DNA from: Elusimicrobiota bacterium
GTDB lineage: Bacteria > Elusimicrobiota > Elusimicrobia > FEN-1173 > JAKLIF01
Length of the DNA: 64,000 nt
Direction of reading: 5' to 3'
NCBI GenBank assembly: GCA_022709755.1
Contig: JAKLIF010000002.1
Span: 341,740-405,739, forward strand
The notes under the pieces were generated by a model. That model saw only the letters and a program-made list of their open reading frames with translations, was not told where the DNA came from and did not search any database. The position numbers and the translations under genes were made by a program. The first letter of the stretch is position 1, and the number at the start of each line of letters is the position of its first letter. Positions 17,102 to 27,603 of the stretch are shown here, piece by piece.

Positions 17102-20100
17102 TCAGTTTCCACCCACACGCGCCAGATTTCGGGCGTTCGCCTCGAAGGCGGCCTGGATCGCTTTGTCGCCGGTCAACCCGTCGTCGTGTGCTTTTTTAAG
17201 CGCCGTGAGAACCCGTTTGTAATCCTGGGGGATGACTTTCACGAACTTTTGGACATATTCGTCGAAGTGAGCCAGGATGTTCTTCGCTCGCTTGCTGTCG
17301 GTATGGGCGACATGTTTGAGGATCATCTGGCGTATTTCCTCGATCTCTTCGAGGTCCTCGAGCCGTTCCAAGGAGACCATCTGTTTGTTGCACCGGCTTG
17401 CGAAATCGTTGGACTCGTCGATCACATAGGCGATCCCTCCGGACATCCCCGCCGCGAAATTGCGCCCCGTTTCTCCCAGGACGACCACGCGTCCGCCCGT
17501 CATGTATTCGCATCCGTGGTCGCCGACGGAATCGACGACGGCGTTGACCCCGCTGTTCCGCACGCAGAATCGTTCTCCGGCCTTTCCGTGGATATAGGCT
17601 TCGCCGCTGGTCGCTCCGTAGAGGGCGACGTTCCCGATGATGATGTTGTCTTCGGGAACGAACGAGGACCCCCTCGACGGATACACGATGATCTTCCCTC
17701 CCGAGAGGCCTTTGCCGAGGTAATCGTTCGCGTCTCCTTCCAGGATCAGCGTCATGCCGCGGGGGATGAACGCGCCGAAACTTTGTCCCGCGGAACCCTG
17801 AAAACGAAGAGAGATCGTGTCGTCCGGAAGGCCCGCGACGCCATGCTTCCGCGTGATCTCGCTTCCGGTGATCGTGCCGACCACCCGGTCGGTATTATGG
17901 ATGGGGAGGGTGGCTCGCACCTTTTCTCGTCGTTGAATGGCGGGTTCGCAGAGTTTGAGCAATTGCCGCCGGTCCAGGGAGGAGTCGATCCCATGGTCTT
18001 GGGACACCCGGCAGTACCGTCCGGTGTTCGGGGGGATGTCCGGGATTTGCAATATCTTCGAGAGATCCAGGCCCTTGGTCTTCCAGTGGTCCGGTGGAAC
18101 GTGCGGTTCGATAAGGTCCGATCTCCCGACCATCTCGTTGAGGTTTCTGAATCCGAGACGCGCCATATGTTCGCGCAGGTCTTGGGCGATGAAACGCATG
18201 AAGTTCACCACGTGGGAGGGATCTCCCTTGAAGTTTTTACGGAGTCGCGGGTCTTGTGTTGCCACGCCGACGGGGCAGGTGTTGAGATGGCAGACGCGCA
18301 TCATGAGGCACCCCATGACCACCAGCGGCGCTGTCGCAAAACCGAATTCTTCCGCCCCCAGCAAGGCCGCCATGGCGACGTCCCTTCCCGTCTTTAATTG
18401 GCCATCGGTTTCGACGACGATCCGGTCCCGGAGGTTGTTCAGGAGGAGGGTCTGGTGGGTCTCGGAAAGCCCCAACTCCCAGGGGATGCCCGCATGCTTG
18501 ATGCTGGTGAGGGGGGAGGCCCCCGTGCCGCCGTCATACCCGCTGATCAATACCACGTCCGCATGGGCCTTGGCGACGCCCGCCGCAATGGTCCCCACTC
18601 CGACGGCCGATACCAGCTTCACGCTGATCCGCGCCAGAGGATTCGCGTTCTTTAGGTCGTGGATCAGTTCCGCCAGATCCTCGATGGAATAGATGTCGTG
18701 ATGGGGCGGAGGGGAGATCAATCCGACGCCCGTTGTGGAATGGCGCACGCGTGCGATCCACGGATAGACCTTATGGCCCGGAAGCTGGCCCCCTTCCCCG
18801 GGTTTGGCCCCTTGGGCGATCTTGATCTGGATTTCTTTGGCGTTGACCAGGTAGAGGCTCGTCACCCCGAACCGGCCCGACGCCACCTGTTTGATGGCGC
18901 TGTTGCGGGAATCCCCGTTCGGTTCCGGAACGTATCGTTCGGGGGCTTCGCCACCTTCCCCGGTGTTGCTCTTGCCGCCGATCCGGTTCATGGCGATGGC
19001 CAAAGTCTCGTGGGCCTCCGGGCTGATGGATCCGTAGGACATCGCCCCCGTCTTGAAGCGTTTCATGAGCGACTCCACGGATTCCACTTCGTCGAGGGGG
19101 ACGGAGACGGTTTCTTTGAATTCGAACAGTCCCCGAAGGGTGCAATATTTTCTGGTCTGGTCATTGATGAGAGAGGCATACTCCTGGAAGGCCCGGTAAT
19201 CGTTCAGGCGGCAGGCGCTCTGGAGTTTTTGGACGGATTGGGGATTGAAGAGATGCCTTTCGCCGTCATACCGCCATTGATATTGTCCGCCGGAATCGAG
19301 GATCAGCGGCCCCGTGGTGGTTTTCGCGTGGGACTGCTGATGCCGCCGGACGGATTCTTCGGCAATGACGTCCATCCCGATCCCGCCGATGCGGGACGGT
19401 GTCCCCGTGAAATAACGGTCGACGACCGACGGGTGTATCCCGACCGCTTCAAAGATCTGGGAGCCGCGATAACTGTGTATCGTCGAGATCCCCATCTTAG
19501 AGATGACTTTCACGATCCCCTTCATCAGCGCTTTGATGTAGTTCTTGACGGCTTGTTCGGCCGTCCGGTCGGTGAGCTTTCCTTGCCGCACCAGTTCCCG
19601 GATCGATTCATAAGCCAGATAGGGATTGATGGCCGCCGCCCCGTAGCCGATCAATAATGCGAAATGATGCACTTCGCGCGGTTCACCCGACTCGACGATG
19701 ATCGCCGCTTGCATGCGGGTTTGTTCCCGAACGAGATGGTGGTGAAGTCCGGCCATGGCCAGGAGCGCCGGGATCGGCGCGTGGTCCCGGTCGCATCCTC
19801 GGTCGGATAGGATCAGGATGTTGACCCCGTCGCGGATGGCCCGGGAGGCGTTCTGGAACAGTTCTTCGAGGGCTTTTTCCAGTCCGGGACCGTCTTCGCT
19901 CGATTGAAAGAACATAGGCAATGTCCTGGATTTGAACCCGGGGGCATCGATTCGTCGCAATGTCTCAAGCGCCTCGTCTGTCAGGATTGGGATCCTCAGT
20001 TTGATCTGCCGCCCACTGGCCGGTTCGGGGTTCAGGATGTTCCTTTCGGTTCCGATCATTGTTTCCGTCCCCGTCACGATCTCCTCCCGGATGGCGTCAA

Positions 20101-21679
20101 TGGGGGGATTGGTGACTTGGGCGAATAATTGTTTGAAATAATTGTAGAGCGGTTGCGGTTTGTCCGACAGAACCGCCAGGGGGGCGTCGTTCCCCATGGA
20201 ACCCAATGGTTCGACTCCGTCCCTCGCCATGGGGGTCAGGATCATGTTGAGATCTTCGAGCGTGTAACCGAAGGCGTTCTGATGCAGGAGGATGTTGGGA
20301 TCGGTTCTATCGGGAGTCGGGACCGCCGGCAAGGAATCCAGGGGGATCATGTTCTTATTCAGCCATTCCCGATAGGGGTGTTCGGTCACGATTCGGTGTT
20401 TCAACTCGTCGTCATTGATGATCCGTCCCTCGATTGTGTCGATCAGGAACATCCGTCCCGGTTGCAGTCGCCCCTTTTGAAGGACTTGGTCGGCGGGGAT
20501 GTCGATGACCCCCACCTCGGAGGCCATCACCACGAGCCCGTCTTTGGTCACGTAATATCTGGACGGCCGAAGACCGTTCCGGTCCAGCACGGCACCGACA
20601 CAGGAACCGTCAGTGAAGGCGACCGAGGCCGGCCCGTCCCAGGGTTCCATCAGACAACTGTGATATTCGTAGAAAGCCTTCTTCTCATCGCTCATGCTCT
20701 CGTGTTTGGACCAAGGTTCCGGGATCATCATCATCATGGCGTGGGGGAGAGAGCGGCCCGTCAAAAAGAGGAATTCCAAACAATTATCGAACATGGCCGA
20801 ATCGCTGCCGTTGGGGTCGATGATGGGGAGTATTTTTTTCAGATCGTCGCCGAATAAGTCCGATCGGAGGAGGTGTTCCCGGGAGAACATCCGGTTGATG
20901 TTTCCGCGCAGGGTGTTGATCTCCCCGTTGTGGGCCAGGCAGCGATAGGGGTGGGCCCGATCCCAGCTCGGGAATGTGTTCGTGCTGAACCGGGAATGGA
21001 CGATGGCGATGGCGCTGTCCACAGCGGGGTCCGACAGGTCCGGATAATAGGGGTCGACCTGTTCCGGGAGTAACATCCCTTTATAGAGGATCGTTTTCGA
21101 GGAGAGGCTGGTGACGTAAAAATGGGATTGGCCCGGCCGCCGGAGCGAATTCTCAACCCGCCGGCGGATCACATACAGTTTCCTTTCAAAGGCGGCATTG
21201 TCCGCGATCGTCGATGAACGCCCAATGAAGATCTGGCGCATATCCGGTTCGGAGTCGAGTGCGCTCTGCCCCAGATCGGCATGGTTGGTGGGGACCGTGC
21301 GCCATCCCAAGAAACTCTGGCCCTCGTCTCTGACGATGTCTTCGAAAACAGACTCGCACCGGCGTTTCTGTTCCGGGTCGGGGGGCATATAGACGATACC
21401 GGTCCCATAATCTCCGGGAGAAGGCAGGGAGATCTTGTTTTGTCGGCAGACTTTTTGAAGGAAATTGTGTGGAATCTGCAGCAGGATGCCGGCGCCGTCG
21501 CCCGTGTTCTTTTCGCAGCCGCAGGCGCCGCGATGGCGCAGGTTCGAAAGGACGGTCAGGGCCTTGCGGACGATGTCGTTGGAACGGCGGCCTTTCAGGT
21601 CGGCCACGAAACCGACACCGCAGGCGTCATGTTCGAACTGTGGATCGTAAAGCCCCTGTTTGTCCGGCCGTCGCCTCAT
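17102..21679 (-). CDS. gltB: Glutamate synthase large subunit
   Basis: 1525 aa, normal length. The domain order is: class II glutamine amidotransferase with the presumed nucleophile C20 in HDACGVGF (exposed after removal of a short propeptide); central domain; FMN-binding synthase domain containing the 3Fe-4S cysteines in [10 protein letters not shown]-terminal beta-helix GXGXG domain ([21 protein letters not shown]). ATG 21679 is preferred because AAGGA precedes it and the amidotransferase motif follows; upstream in-frame codons would extend into the regulatory leader. Expression is probably controlled by the terminator at 21720-21752 and the upstream ANTAR protein. Confidence 0.95.
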   Translation of the reverse strand: MRRRPDKQGLYDPQFEHDACGVGFVADLKGRRSNDIVRKALTVLSNLRHRGACGCEKNTGDGAGILLQIPHNFLQKVCRQNKISLPSPGDYGTGIVYMPPDPEQKRRCESVFEDIVRDEGQSFLGWRTVPTNHADLGQSALDSEPDMRQIFIGRSSTIADNAAFERKLYVIRRRVENSLRRPGQSHFYVTSLSSKTILYKGMLLPEQVDPYYPDLSDPAVDSAIAIVHSRFSTNTFPSWDRAHPYRCLAHNGEINTLRGNINRMFSREHLLRSDLFGDDLKKILPIIDPNGSDSAMFDNCLEFLFLTGRSLPHAMMMMIPEPWSKHESMSDEKKAFYEYHSCLMEPWDGPASVAFTDGSCVGAVLDRNGLRPSRYYVTKDGLVVMASEVGVIDIPADQVLQKGRLQPGRMFLIDTIEGRIINDDELKHRIVTEHPYREWLNKNMIPLDSLPAVPTPDRTDPNILLHQNAFGYTLEDLNMILTPMARDGVEPLGSMGNDAPLAVLSDKPQPLYNYFKQLFAQVTNPPIDAIREEIVTGTETMIGTERNILNPEPASGRQIKLRIPILTDEALETLRRIDAPGFKSRTLPMFFQSSEDGPGLEKALEELFQNASRAIRDGVNILILSDRGCDRDHAPIPALLAMAGLHHHLVREQTRMQAAIIVESGEPREVHHFALLIGYGAAAINPYLAYESIRELVRQGKLTDRTAEQAVKNYIKALMKGIVKVISKMGISTIHSYRGSQIFEAVGIHPSVVDRYFTGTPSRIGGIGMDVIAEESVRRHQQSHAKTTTGPLILDSGGQYQWRYDGERHLFNPQSVQKLQSACRLNDYRAFQEYASLINDQTRKYCTLRGLFEFKETVSVPLDEVESVESLMKRFKTGAMSYGSISPEAHETLAIAMNRIGGKSNTGEGGEAPERYVPEPNGDSRNSAIKQVASGRFGVTSLYLVNAKEIQIKIAQGAKPGEGGQLPGHKVYPWIARVRHSTTGVGLISPPPHHDIYSIEDLAELIHDLKNANPLARISVKLVSAVGVGTIAAGVAKAHADVVLISGYDGGTGASPLTSIKHAGIPWELGLSETHQTLLLNNLRDRIVVETDGQLKTGRDVAMAALLGAEEFGFATAPLVVMGCLMMRVCHLNTCPVGVATQDPRLRKNFKGDPSHVVNFMRFIAQDLREHMARLGFRNLNEMVGRSDLIEPHVPPDHWKTKGLDLSKILQIPDIPPNTGRYCRVSQDHGIDSSLDRRQLLKLCEPAIQRREKVRATLPIHNTDRVVGTITGSEITRKHGVAGLPDDTISLRFQGSAGQSFGAFIPRGMTLILEGDANDYLGKGLSGGKIIVYPSRGSSFVPEDNIIIGNVALYGATSGEAYIHGKAGERFCVRNSGVNAVVDSVGDHGCEYMTGGRVVVLGETGRNFAAGMSGGIAYVIDESNDFASRCNKQMVSLERLEDLEEIEEIRQMILKHVAHTDSKRAKNILAHFDEYVQKFVKVIPQDYKRVLTALKKAHDDGLTGDKAIQAAFEANARNLARVGGN

Positions 21680-21719
21680 TGTTCTTTCCTTTGATGTGAG
21701 TTTGAAGATGCGTTTTGGC

Positions 21720-21752
21720 AAAAAAAAACCCCGAGCCGCCATTGGCTCGAGG
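21720..21752 (-). terminator. Intrinsic terminator/attenuator in the gltB leader
   Basis: On the minus strand, a 9-bp stem CCTCGAGCC / GGCTCGGGG (one T-G pair) with hexaloop AATGGC, followed directly by nine T. It lies 41 nt upstream of the gltB start and downstream of the ANTAR gene on the same strand, so read-through would be needed for co-transcription. Confidence 0.85.
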
Positions 21753-21767
21753 ACGTCATTGTCACTC
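21732..21767 (-). promoter_or_regulatory. Putative ANTAR-responsive double hexaloop RNA element
   Basis: Two consecutive minus-strand hairpins with six-base loops. P1 (21767-21749) is GAG-bulged U-GAC, loop AAUGAC, then GUC-CUC. P2 (21749-21732) is CGAGCC, loop AAUGGC, then GGCUCG. Both loops have A at position 1 and G at position 4, the recognition pattern known for ANTAR-domain antiterminators. The CUC closing P1 is also the base of the terminator stem, so stabilising P1 would weaken the terminator. Confidence 0.7.
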
Positions 21768-21797
21768 ACTGATAGTATAGCTCTTAGGACGATAAAG

Positions 21798-22496
21798 TCA
21801 AGAGCATCTTTTGAGTTCCTCCACCAGGATGATGGCTTCCGAAATCTCCTTGATCGACTTCCGCTTGTCCATGGCCTGCTTCTGGATGCTCCGGAACGCC
21901 ACGTCTTCGGTCATGTTGTTTTGTTTCATGAGGATGCTCTTCGCCCTCTCCATCAGTTTGCGGCTCTCCAGTTCCTCCTGGATGATCTTGGTCTTGACGA
22001 TCAGTTCCGTGTTCTCGATGACGATGGCCGCTTGGTTGGCCACGGTGGACAGCACGGCGATTTCGTTGTCGGAAAACGCATGCGATGTCGTCGTGTAGAT
22101 GTCGAGGGCCCCGATGGATTTCCCTTTGACGGTCAACGGGACGCACAAGACCGAGGTCAGCCCCTCTTTTTCGGCGATGTCCTTGTATTTGTAGAGCTTG
22201 CTGTCCGCGATATCATCGACGACAACGGGTTTTTGGGTCTTGACCACGGTTCCGGCGACGCCCTCGCCCACCTTGAGAGGAGGTTTCTTTAGGTAGGTCT
22301 CCGAGATGGATTGGGAGGCTTTGATTTCCAGCTCTCCCTTGTCGTTCAACAGCATCAATGAACATATCTTGGAATTGAGAGCTTGAGCCGTCACCGTGAC
22401 GATCAGCTTCAGGATGTCATCCAGATAGGACTCGGAGGTGATGGCCTGGGATATTTTAGAGAGGGCGTTTAAGATGTCGCTTTGCTGTTTCGGCAT
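21798..22496 (-). CDS. GAF-ANTAR transcription antitermination regulator
   Basis: 232 aa. Residues about 18-160 form a GAF sensor ([51 protein letters not shown]). A coiled-coil linker follows (about 160-178), then a three-helix ANTAR domain from [33 protein letters not shown] to the C-terminus. ANTAR domains bind paired hexaloop hairpins in nascent RNA and prevent termination. The matching RNA element lies immediately downstream, ahead of gltB, so glutamate synthase is the likely target; the GAF ligand is unknown. An AAAGGA ribosome site precedes ATG 22496. It may be co-transcribed with the membrane GT 27 bp upstream. Confidence 0.92.
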   Translation of the reverse strand: MPKQQSDILNALSKISQAITSESYLDDILKLIVTVTAQALNSKICSLMLLNDKGELEIKASQSISETYLKKPPLKVGEGVAGTVVKTQKPVVVDDIADSKLYKYKDIAEKEGLTSVLCVPLTVKGKSIGALDIYTTTSHAFSDNEIAVLSTVANQAAIVIENTELIVKTKIIQEELESRKLMERAKSILMKQNNMTEDVAFRSIQKQAMDKRKSIKEISEAIILVEELKRCS

Positions 22497-22523
22497 GTGT
22501 CATCCTTTGGCAACATGAGAACA

Positions 22524-24179
22524 TTATACACCGGAAATCGGAGAACGGCGTTCACACCGGTAGATCTGCAGGCTCAAAAGGCCGTCCCTTTGGTGGAAAC
22601 TTTGTTCCAAAGTGACGCGGATTCCGTTCCGTCGCGTCCCGTCGATAAAGAGGCGGAATGATGCGTCTTGCTCCCGGGCCCTCCAGGGGTCTCCCGCCCG
22701 ATAGGCCGCCACCCGGATCGGAAAGGTATTGACAGCCTCCGGAAGGAGAGCCGGTTTTTCAAGCAGAGTGACCGAGGTTTTGAATCCCGTCAGGAAGGGG
22801 ATCGTGTGATGCAGACCCCAGTGGAGGGAATAGATGTGCCGCACCTCGTTCTGATCGAGCCATCGGGCCAGATCGTCGGTGGCACTGGAATAAAAGCCGC
22901 GTCCCCCCGTGTGGCGAAGGGTGCGATGGTAATCCAGCATTTTGTAGGTATCGGCCGCCGAATTGAGAAGCACGAACAAGAGGATCACCGTCCCGGAAAG
23001 CGAGGCCTTCCAGGGCGCGCGGCGAGCGGCGGCGGTCAGGGAAAAGGCAACGACCATCGTCGAGAAGGGGAGGATGGATGAGATATGGGAGGGACTCCAG
23101 GAGGAGACAGTGATGAAGCTGACGGCGAAATAAACACTTCCCCACAGGAGGAGGGCCCGGGCGATCTGGGAGCTTCGAGGATCTCTCTTCGATAGGGCGA
23201 AAAACGGAAGGGTCAGACAGGCCGCATAGAATGAGCGAATGAAGAATTTTCTCGGGGGAAATAGGTCCGTGCCGAGATGTTCGTTGATCCCAAGATGGAT
23301 CTCGGGGAACAGGGTTCCGTCCAGGACGCGTTCCCATCTCCATACATTCCCTCCGGGGTTCCCGAGAGCTTGGATGAGATGCGGCCATTTTTGGAGCCAT
23401 CGCAAGGATGTCTCCACCGGCGTGAGCAGGTAATAGAGGGTCAGTGGCAATGAGCCCATGAAGACCCCGAGGAGTGCGAGCCCCATGTAGGAGAGGAGGG
23501 ATTCACCGCCGTCGATCATCCGGTCCCGGATCGGTTTTAAGAGATAGATGCCGAGAGCCAGATTCGCCGTCAGGAGGAAAATCGAATAGGCCTGAGTCGC
23601 CAAACAGAGCCCCATGCAGAAAAATGATGAGAACCAGAAAATTCGTCTGCGGGTTCGCCCCCAGGAGACCGCCGAGATCAGGCAGAGCAACTCCAGGAGT
23701 GGCAAAAGGACGGCAAAATCGGCGCCATCCCGGCATCCCAGGATGAAGGAAGCATGTGTGGAAAGAAGAAGGACGGCCACCCCGGCGGAGATGGTATCGT
23801 CAAAGACAATCAGGCAAAGGAGATACACCAGCAGGAGGATGATCAGACCGATCACCACGTATTGCAGACGGAACAACGCGACGTCCCTTGAGAATAAGAG
23901 GGTGTAAGGGATCGACAGATAGGCCGACAGGGGGCCGTGATACTCGCTGATGATCAGGGGGAATTCGGACCAGGTCCCCGATTGCACGGCGCGGACGGCT
24001 TCATGGGCCCTGGTGGCGCTGAGGGCTTCATCGTCATATAATCCGGGAAGGGATAGGTTGGGCAGGGAAAGCGATAGATACAAGATTGCGGCTAACAGCA
24101 GACCGCTCCATCGGCTCAGGGTTTTCAGCGGCCGGGAGGCCCTCCCGGCCATATCGATGATCCATCTATCCCGACCCAT
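22524..24179 (-). CDS. Membrane glycosyltransferase, GT39/ArnT-like
   Basis: About 551 aa with roughly ten hydrophobic helices. After the first helix comes GLYDDEALSATRAHEAV; the acidic pair in this first periplasmic loop is the catalytic or metal site of PMT/ArnT-type GT-C enzymes. It then follows the usual pattern of helices and a C-terminal periplasmic domain. It would transfer a sugar from a polyprenyl-phosphate donor to an external acceptor. ATG 24179 was chosen; a TTG at 24224 and an ATG at 24152 are alternatives. The predicted promoter lies so close to 24179 that the mRNA leader would be only a few bases. Confidence 0.75.
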   Translation of the reverse strand: MGRDRWIIDMAGRASRPLKTLSRWSGLLLAAILYLSLSLPNLSLPGLYDDEALSATRAHEAVRAVQSGTWSEFPLIISEYHGPLSAYLSIPYTLLFSRDVALFRLQYVVIGLIILLLVYLLCLIVFDDTISAGVAVLLLSTHASFILGCRDGADFAVLLPLLELLCLISAVSWGRTRRRIFWFSSFFCMGLCLATQAYSIFLLTANLALGIYLLKPIRDRMIDGGESLLSYMGLALLGVFMGSLPLTLYYLLTPVETSLRWLQKWPHLIQALGNPGGNVWRWERVLDGTLFPEIHLGINEHLGTDLFPPRKFFIRSFYAACLTLPFFALSKRDPRSSQIARALLLWGSVYFAVSFITVSSWSPSHISSILPFSTMVVAFSLTAAARRAPWKASLSGTVILLFVLLNSAADTYKMLDYHRTLRHTGGRGFYSSATDDLARWLDQNEVRHIYSLHWGLHHTIPFLTGFKTSVTLLEKPALLPEAVNTFPIRVAAYRAGDPWRAREQDASFRLFIDGTRRNGIRVTLEQSFHQRDGLLSLQIYRCERRSPISGV

Positions 24180-24188
24180 GGCAGAAAA

Positions 24189-24217
24189 ATGATATAAACT
24201 TTGGACGGCTTTTCCAA
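24189..24217 (-). promoter_or_regulatory. Promoter for the minus-strand GT39-like gene (and possibly gltBD)
   Basis: Minus strand: TTGGAA (24217-24212), 17-bp spacer, TATCAT (24194-24189). Transcription would begin at about 24182, leaving only a few bases before ATG 24179: either near-leaderless translation or a start farther inside. Confidence 0.4.
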
Positions 24218-24305
24218 AAGCCAAGGCTGTTCCAAGCGGTTTCGGTTATGGTGTGGGTATCAGAGTTTCGTGATGATGATAATGAATACACAAGGAGGAA
24301 GTAAA

Positions 24306-24554
24306 ATGGCAAATTCAGCATTCATGAAGTCGGTCCAACCCGATGCGGTGCTGGCGGAGATCGTCGGAACCCAGCCGATCCCGCGGCCGGAGATCGTCAA
24401 GAAGATGTGGGACTATATCAGAAAGAACGGCCTGCAAGATAAGGTGAATAAGAGGAACATCAACGCGGATGACAAATTGAAAGCTGTTTTCGGCGGAAAA
24501 AGCCAGGTCACGATGTTCGAAATGGCAAAGCATATCTCCAATCACGTTAAATAA
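24306..24554 (+). CDS. Small SWIB/MDM2-domain protein
   Basis: 82 aa, essentially one SWIB domain: AVLAEIVGTQPIPRPEIVKKMWDYIRKNGLQDKVNKRNINADDKLKAVFGGKSQVTMFEMAKHIS in pieces matches the SWIB core (I-R-EI-KK-W-YI-KN-LQ-...-D-L---F). In eukaryotes SWIB occurs in chromatin remodelling subunits. In bacteria it is best known from Chlamydiae, alone or fused to topoisomerase, with unclear function. ATG 24306 has an AAGGAGGA ribosome site, implying strong translation. It is followed by a long hairpin. Confidence 0.9.
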   Translation: MANSAFMKSVQPDAVLAEIVGTQPIPRPEIVKKMWDYIRKNGLQDKVNKRNINADDKLKAVFGGKSQVTMFEMAKHISNHVK

Positions 24555-24584
24555 CGCTGACTGATCGCCATAAATTCCGGGTCG

Positions 24585-24619
24585 CTTTCAGGAGGGGCAG
24601 ACAATCCCCCTCCTGAAAG
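24585..24619 (+). terminator. Strong hairpin after the SWIB gene
   Basis: A perfect 13-bp stem (CTTTCAGGAGGGG / CCCCTCCTGAAAG) with a 9-nt loop, 31 nt after the SWIB stop. There is no U-tract. The left arm contains an AGGAGG sequence and the right arm its complement. Confidence 0.5.
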
Positions 24620-24688
24620 GGCCGTGGGATGCGTCGTGTCCGGGAGACCGGTGGGACAGGGATCGAAAGAGGAATATATCCATTGACG

Positions 24689-26341
24689 ATGAAATATCTG
24701 AGACGCGCCTGGACATCCGTTTTTCAGGATGCCCGCGGGGCTATTGTCATTTTGGTGGGTGTCTATTTTATATTGACGCTCCCGATGTTCGGATCACCGG
24801 GAACCATCGAAGAAACGTTGATGGATGAAGTGAGAAGCCTCCGCTGGCTCGACGATTTGAAAAACCTCGGTCATCCGTCCGATTCATTTTGGGGGGCCTG
24901 CCCCCTGTATCACGGGATCATCACGTGTTACCTCATTCTCCCCGTTTTCCATTTCTTTGGAAACAGTTGGATGATCATTAAATTGTGGCCGCTCGCCTTC
25001 GGCGCTTTGACCATTGTGACGATGACGTTACTGACCACCCGGCTCTTCGGTTCCGCCATCGGGTTGCTCGCAGGACTTTTTCTGACGGTTCACCCCTCGT
25101 TCCTGATGGGGACGCTGGCCGGACAGTCCCCGGTGTCCCACATGAACTTCCTATCGACCGGGGCGCTCTATTTCCTGATTAAATGGAAACAAGAAAAGAA
25201 GATCCGCTATCTTTACGCGGGAGTTTTGCTTCTCACGGGAGGAATGGGAACTCGATTATGGTTCTGGTGGTTCGTTCTGGCGTTGGCCGGCGCGGGAGTC
25301 CTTTTTTACAGGGACCTCTGGTCGGCCGAAGAAGGAAAATTACCGCATAAGACGATCCTGATCGGATTGGGCCATGCCGTGGTGGCGTCGCTGCCCGTCG
25401 GTTATCTGATCTATCAGGGGATGAGGAAAGGTTTAAATGATTATGGGCGCATCTTCTCCAGGGTGAGCGGTGGATTCCAACTCTCGGCCATCTATGAAAA
25501 ATTCCACGAATTCAACTTCATGATGAGTGGCCGCCATTTCAGCTGGTACTATTTCGGCAGGACGGAGTCGGGACCCGTGGCCGACTTCACTCCCGATCCC
25601 GTCTTTCCCTGTCTGTTATGGGCGGCCATCGCGTGGTGGATCTGCCGAGTCTATCGATATAACGAGCTCCCGCGGGTCAGAAGGGCTTATTTCATCCTGG
25701 CGATGTTTTTTATCATTTATGCGATCTGCAGCGTCATACCGAACTCGCGGTTTTATTCATTCGTCGTTTATCCATTCCCCCAGATTATCGTCGCCGGCGC
25801 ATTGGTTGATATGGTGGAATGGTTTCGACGAGAACGAATGAGGATTGTGGTCGCCGCCCTATTGATCGGGGTGTTGGTCGGGTCCGAATTGCGGGGATAT
25901 GCACAGTTCCGCCGGCAACTGGATACCACCGGGGCCATGGGGGCGAGCACGGATTCGATATATGATCTGATGGATTGGCTGAATCAGGCGCAATTGAAAG
26001 ACACTCGGATGGCGGTCCTTCTTCCCCCCGGGATCGGCGAGCATATTCACTTTTTCCATACGGGAAGCATCCAGGTCCTGAACATGGGGTATTCTCTCCG
26101 GGATTGGGAGAAAGAAAAAGACAGGCTCATAGAATCCGCCAAAAAGAAGAAAGTCATCGTTGCGGAATCCGTCAGCGCTTGTCTTAATAGGGAGCAAAAT
26201 CAGGAATTCTTCAAAGAATGCAGGAAAGTATTCGATTTCAAGCTGGAGCATGAGATCAACGACAGGAACGGCACACCGGCCATCCGGTTGTATCGGATTG
26301 TCCTCCGGCCTGATAGGGAAAAAACGACGACTGATGAATGA
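24689..26341 (+). CDS. Membrane glycosyltransferase, GT39-like
   Basis: About 550 aa, multi-pass. After the first helix it has an acidic segment (TIEETLMDEVRSLRW) in the place of the catalytic Asp/Glu of GT-C enzymes. Many helices follow, then a C-terminal soluble domain of about 130 aa. A polyprenyl-phosphate-sugar donor is likely; the acceptor is unknown. ATG 24689 gives a compact MKYLRR N-terminus; TTG 24683 and ATG 24629 are alternative starts. Its 3' end overlaps the next membrane GT by 8 bp. Confidence 0.7.
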   Translation: MKYLRRAWTSVFQDARGAIVILVGVYFILTLPMFGSPGTIEETLMDEVRSLRWLDDLKNLGHPSDSFWGACPLYHGIITCYLILPVFHFFGNSWMIIKLWPLAFGALTIVTMTLLTTRLFGSAIGLLAGLFLTVHPSFLMGTLAGQSPVSHMNFLSTGALYFLIKWKQEKKIRYLYAGVLLLTGGMGTRLWFWWFVLALAGAGVLFYRDLWSAEEGKLPHKTILIGLGHAVVASLPVGYLIYQGMRKGLNDYGRIFSRVSGGFQLSAIYEKFHEFNFMMSGRHFSWYYFGRTESGPVADFTPDPVFPCLLWAAIAWWICRVYRYNELPRVRRAYFILAMFFIIYAICSVIPNSRFYSFVVYPFPQIIVAGALVDMVEWFRRERMRIVVAALLIGVLVGSELRGYAQFRRQLDTTGAMGASTDSIYDLMDWLNQAQLKDTRMAVLLPPGIGEHIHFFHTGSIQVLNMGYSLRDWEKEKDRLIESAKKKKVIVAESVSACLNREQNQEFFKECRKVFDFKLEHEINDRNGTPAIRLYRIVLRPDREKTTTDE

Positions 26342-27551
26342 GCAAAATATCGACAAATATTTGTCATATGCCCTGATGATCGCCGGGCTGGCCCTCTTGG
26401 GTCTGGCCGCGCACTATCTTTTACTGCACAATACGTGGCGCGCTGTCCTGGGTTCCATCGGTAACGGTGTGATTTCCACGGGGGGGATATTCGGAGATTT
26501 TACGGACATCTATTACCGTACGGGGCGCAAGATATTCGTCTATAAGACTCCCTCCCACGGGTTCTTCTATCCCAGCATTGTGGCCATCGGGCTGGGAGTG
26601 TTCTCGCGGATGTCACCCGGCAAAGCCGTATTGATCTGGGGGATGTTCCAAACGATCGTGACCGGGCTCATGTGCCTCATCCCGGGATACGCCCTTTTCC
26701 GGGTGACACGGTTGCGGACGGCCGGCGTTCTGTATGCGTTCCTTGCGATATTATCCTATCCGCTGATACATGGTTTTGTGTGGGGACAGATGAGCTGTCT
26801 GGCGATGTTGTGCGTTTTTTGCTCGCTTTTCCTGTATCAGTTGAATTTGAAAAGATGGGCGGCCTTGTTCATCGCGTTGGCCGCGTCGTTGAAGATCTAC
26901 CCCGTCATCTTCATCCTCTATTTCGTCTATAAGAGGGAAATCGGCCTCATCAAGGCGTTCTTGATCATGCTATTCATCTTGGTGGTCGTTGTCCCCGCCG
27001 TCGTCCTCGGGATCGGGGAATCGATCCACTTCTGGAAATGCACGAACCTGTTGCTGACGACCTCCATGGACACCTGGATGAAGACCCATCCGGGCTCGAA
27101 TTACTTCATCCATGTGGTAGACCGATTGATCGGTCGGCCTGTCGGGGGCGTCTCCCACATATTTTTGCTTGGCGCCGGGTTCCTTGTCGCTGTCATTAAT
27201 TTTGTCCTGATCGCCTGGATCGACAAGAACCCGGTTAAACATAAAGCCACGCTGTCGTTCGGTTTGATATTCACCGCCTCCCCGTTCCTTGTCTACACTT
27301 CCTGGCCGCACTATTTCGCCTATCTTCCCTTCTATCAGGTGTTCTTGTGCTATTTGTTTTATAATAAGAACAACATATTATTAAAGTATTCCGTCATCGG
27401 CCTGCTCATACTACCCTCAATGATTTTATCGAACGTGAGCCTATACATCGACACCTTGCGATGGGATGAGATCGGCGGATTGTTTTTTTCCAACCTGGCC
27501 ATCCTGTCGGCGATATACGGCCATGTCTTGTCGATGAAATCGGGGGATTGA
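26334..27551 (+). CDS. Membrane glycosyltransferase, GT87 (DUF2029)-like
   Basis: 405 aa with about ten membrane helices. The segment FIALAASLKIYPVIFILYF is the typical GT87/DUF2029 hallmark (A-S-KIYP). GT87 includes the mycobacterial mannosyltransferase PimE, which uses polyprenyl-phosphate mannose outside the membrane. The overlap with the preceding gene implies translational coupling. It is followed at 27604 by sugar-nucleotide genes, so this block likely builds and adds one sugar branch. Confidence 0.75.
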   Translation: MNEQNIDKYLSYALMIAGLALLGLAAHYLLLHNTWRAVLGSIGNGVISTGGIFGDFTDIYYRTGRKIFVYKTPSHGFFYPSIVAIGLGVFSRMSPGKAVLIWGMFQTIVTGLMCLIPGYALFRVTRLRTAGVLYAFLAILSYPLIHGFVWGQMSCLAMLCVFCSLFLYQLNLKRWAALFIALAASLKIYPVIFILYFVYKREIGLIKAFLIMLFILVVVVPAVVLGIGESIHFWKCTNLLLTTSMDTWMKTHPGSNYFIHVVDRLIGRPVGGVSHIFLLGAGFLVAVINFVLIAWIDKNPVKHKATLSFGLIFTASPFLVYTSWPHYFAYLPFYQVFLCYLFYNKNNILLKYSVIGLLILPSMILSNVSLYIDTLRWDEIGGLFFSNLAILSAIYGHVLSMKSGD

Positions 27552-27603
27552 ACGGGATGATTGTGGTGAAGAAAAGCGAGCGTCTTTATGGAGAACTCTT
27601 GAA

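Noticed and set aside
17099-18397. 432-codon open frame antisense to gltB
   Set aside because: Shadow of the well-supported gltB; composition and lack of motifs argue against a gene.
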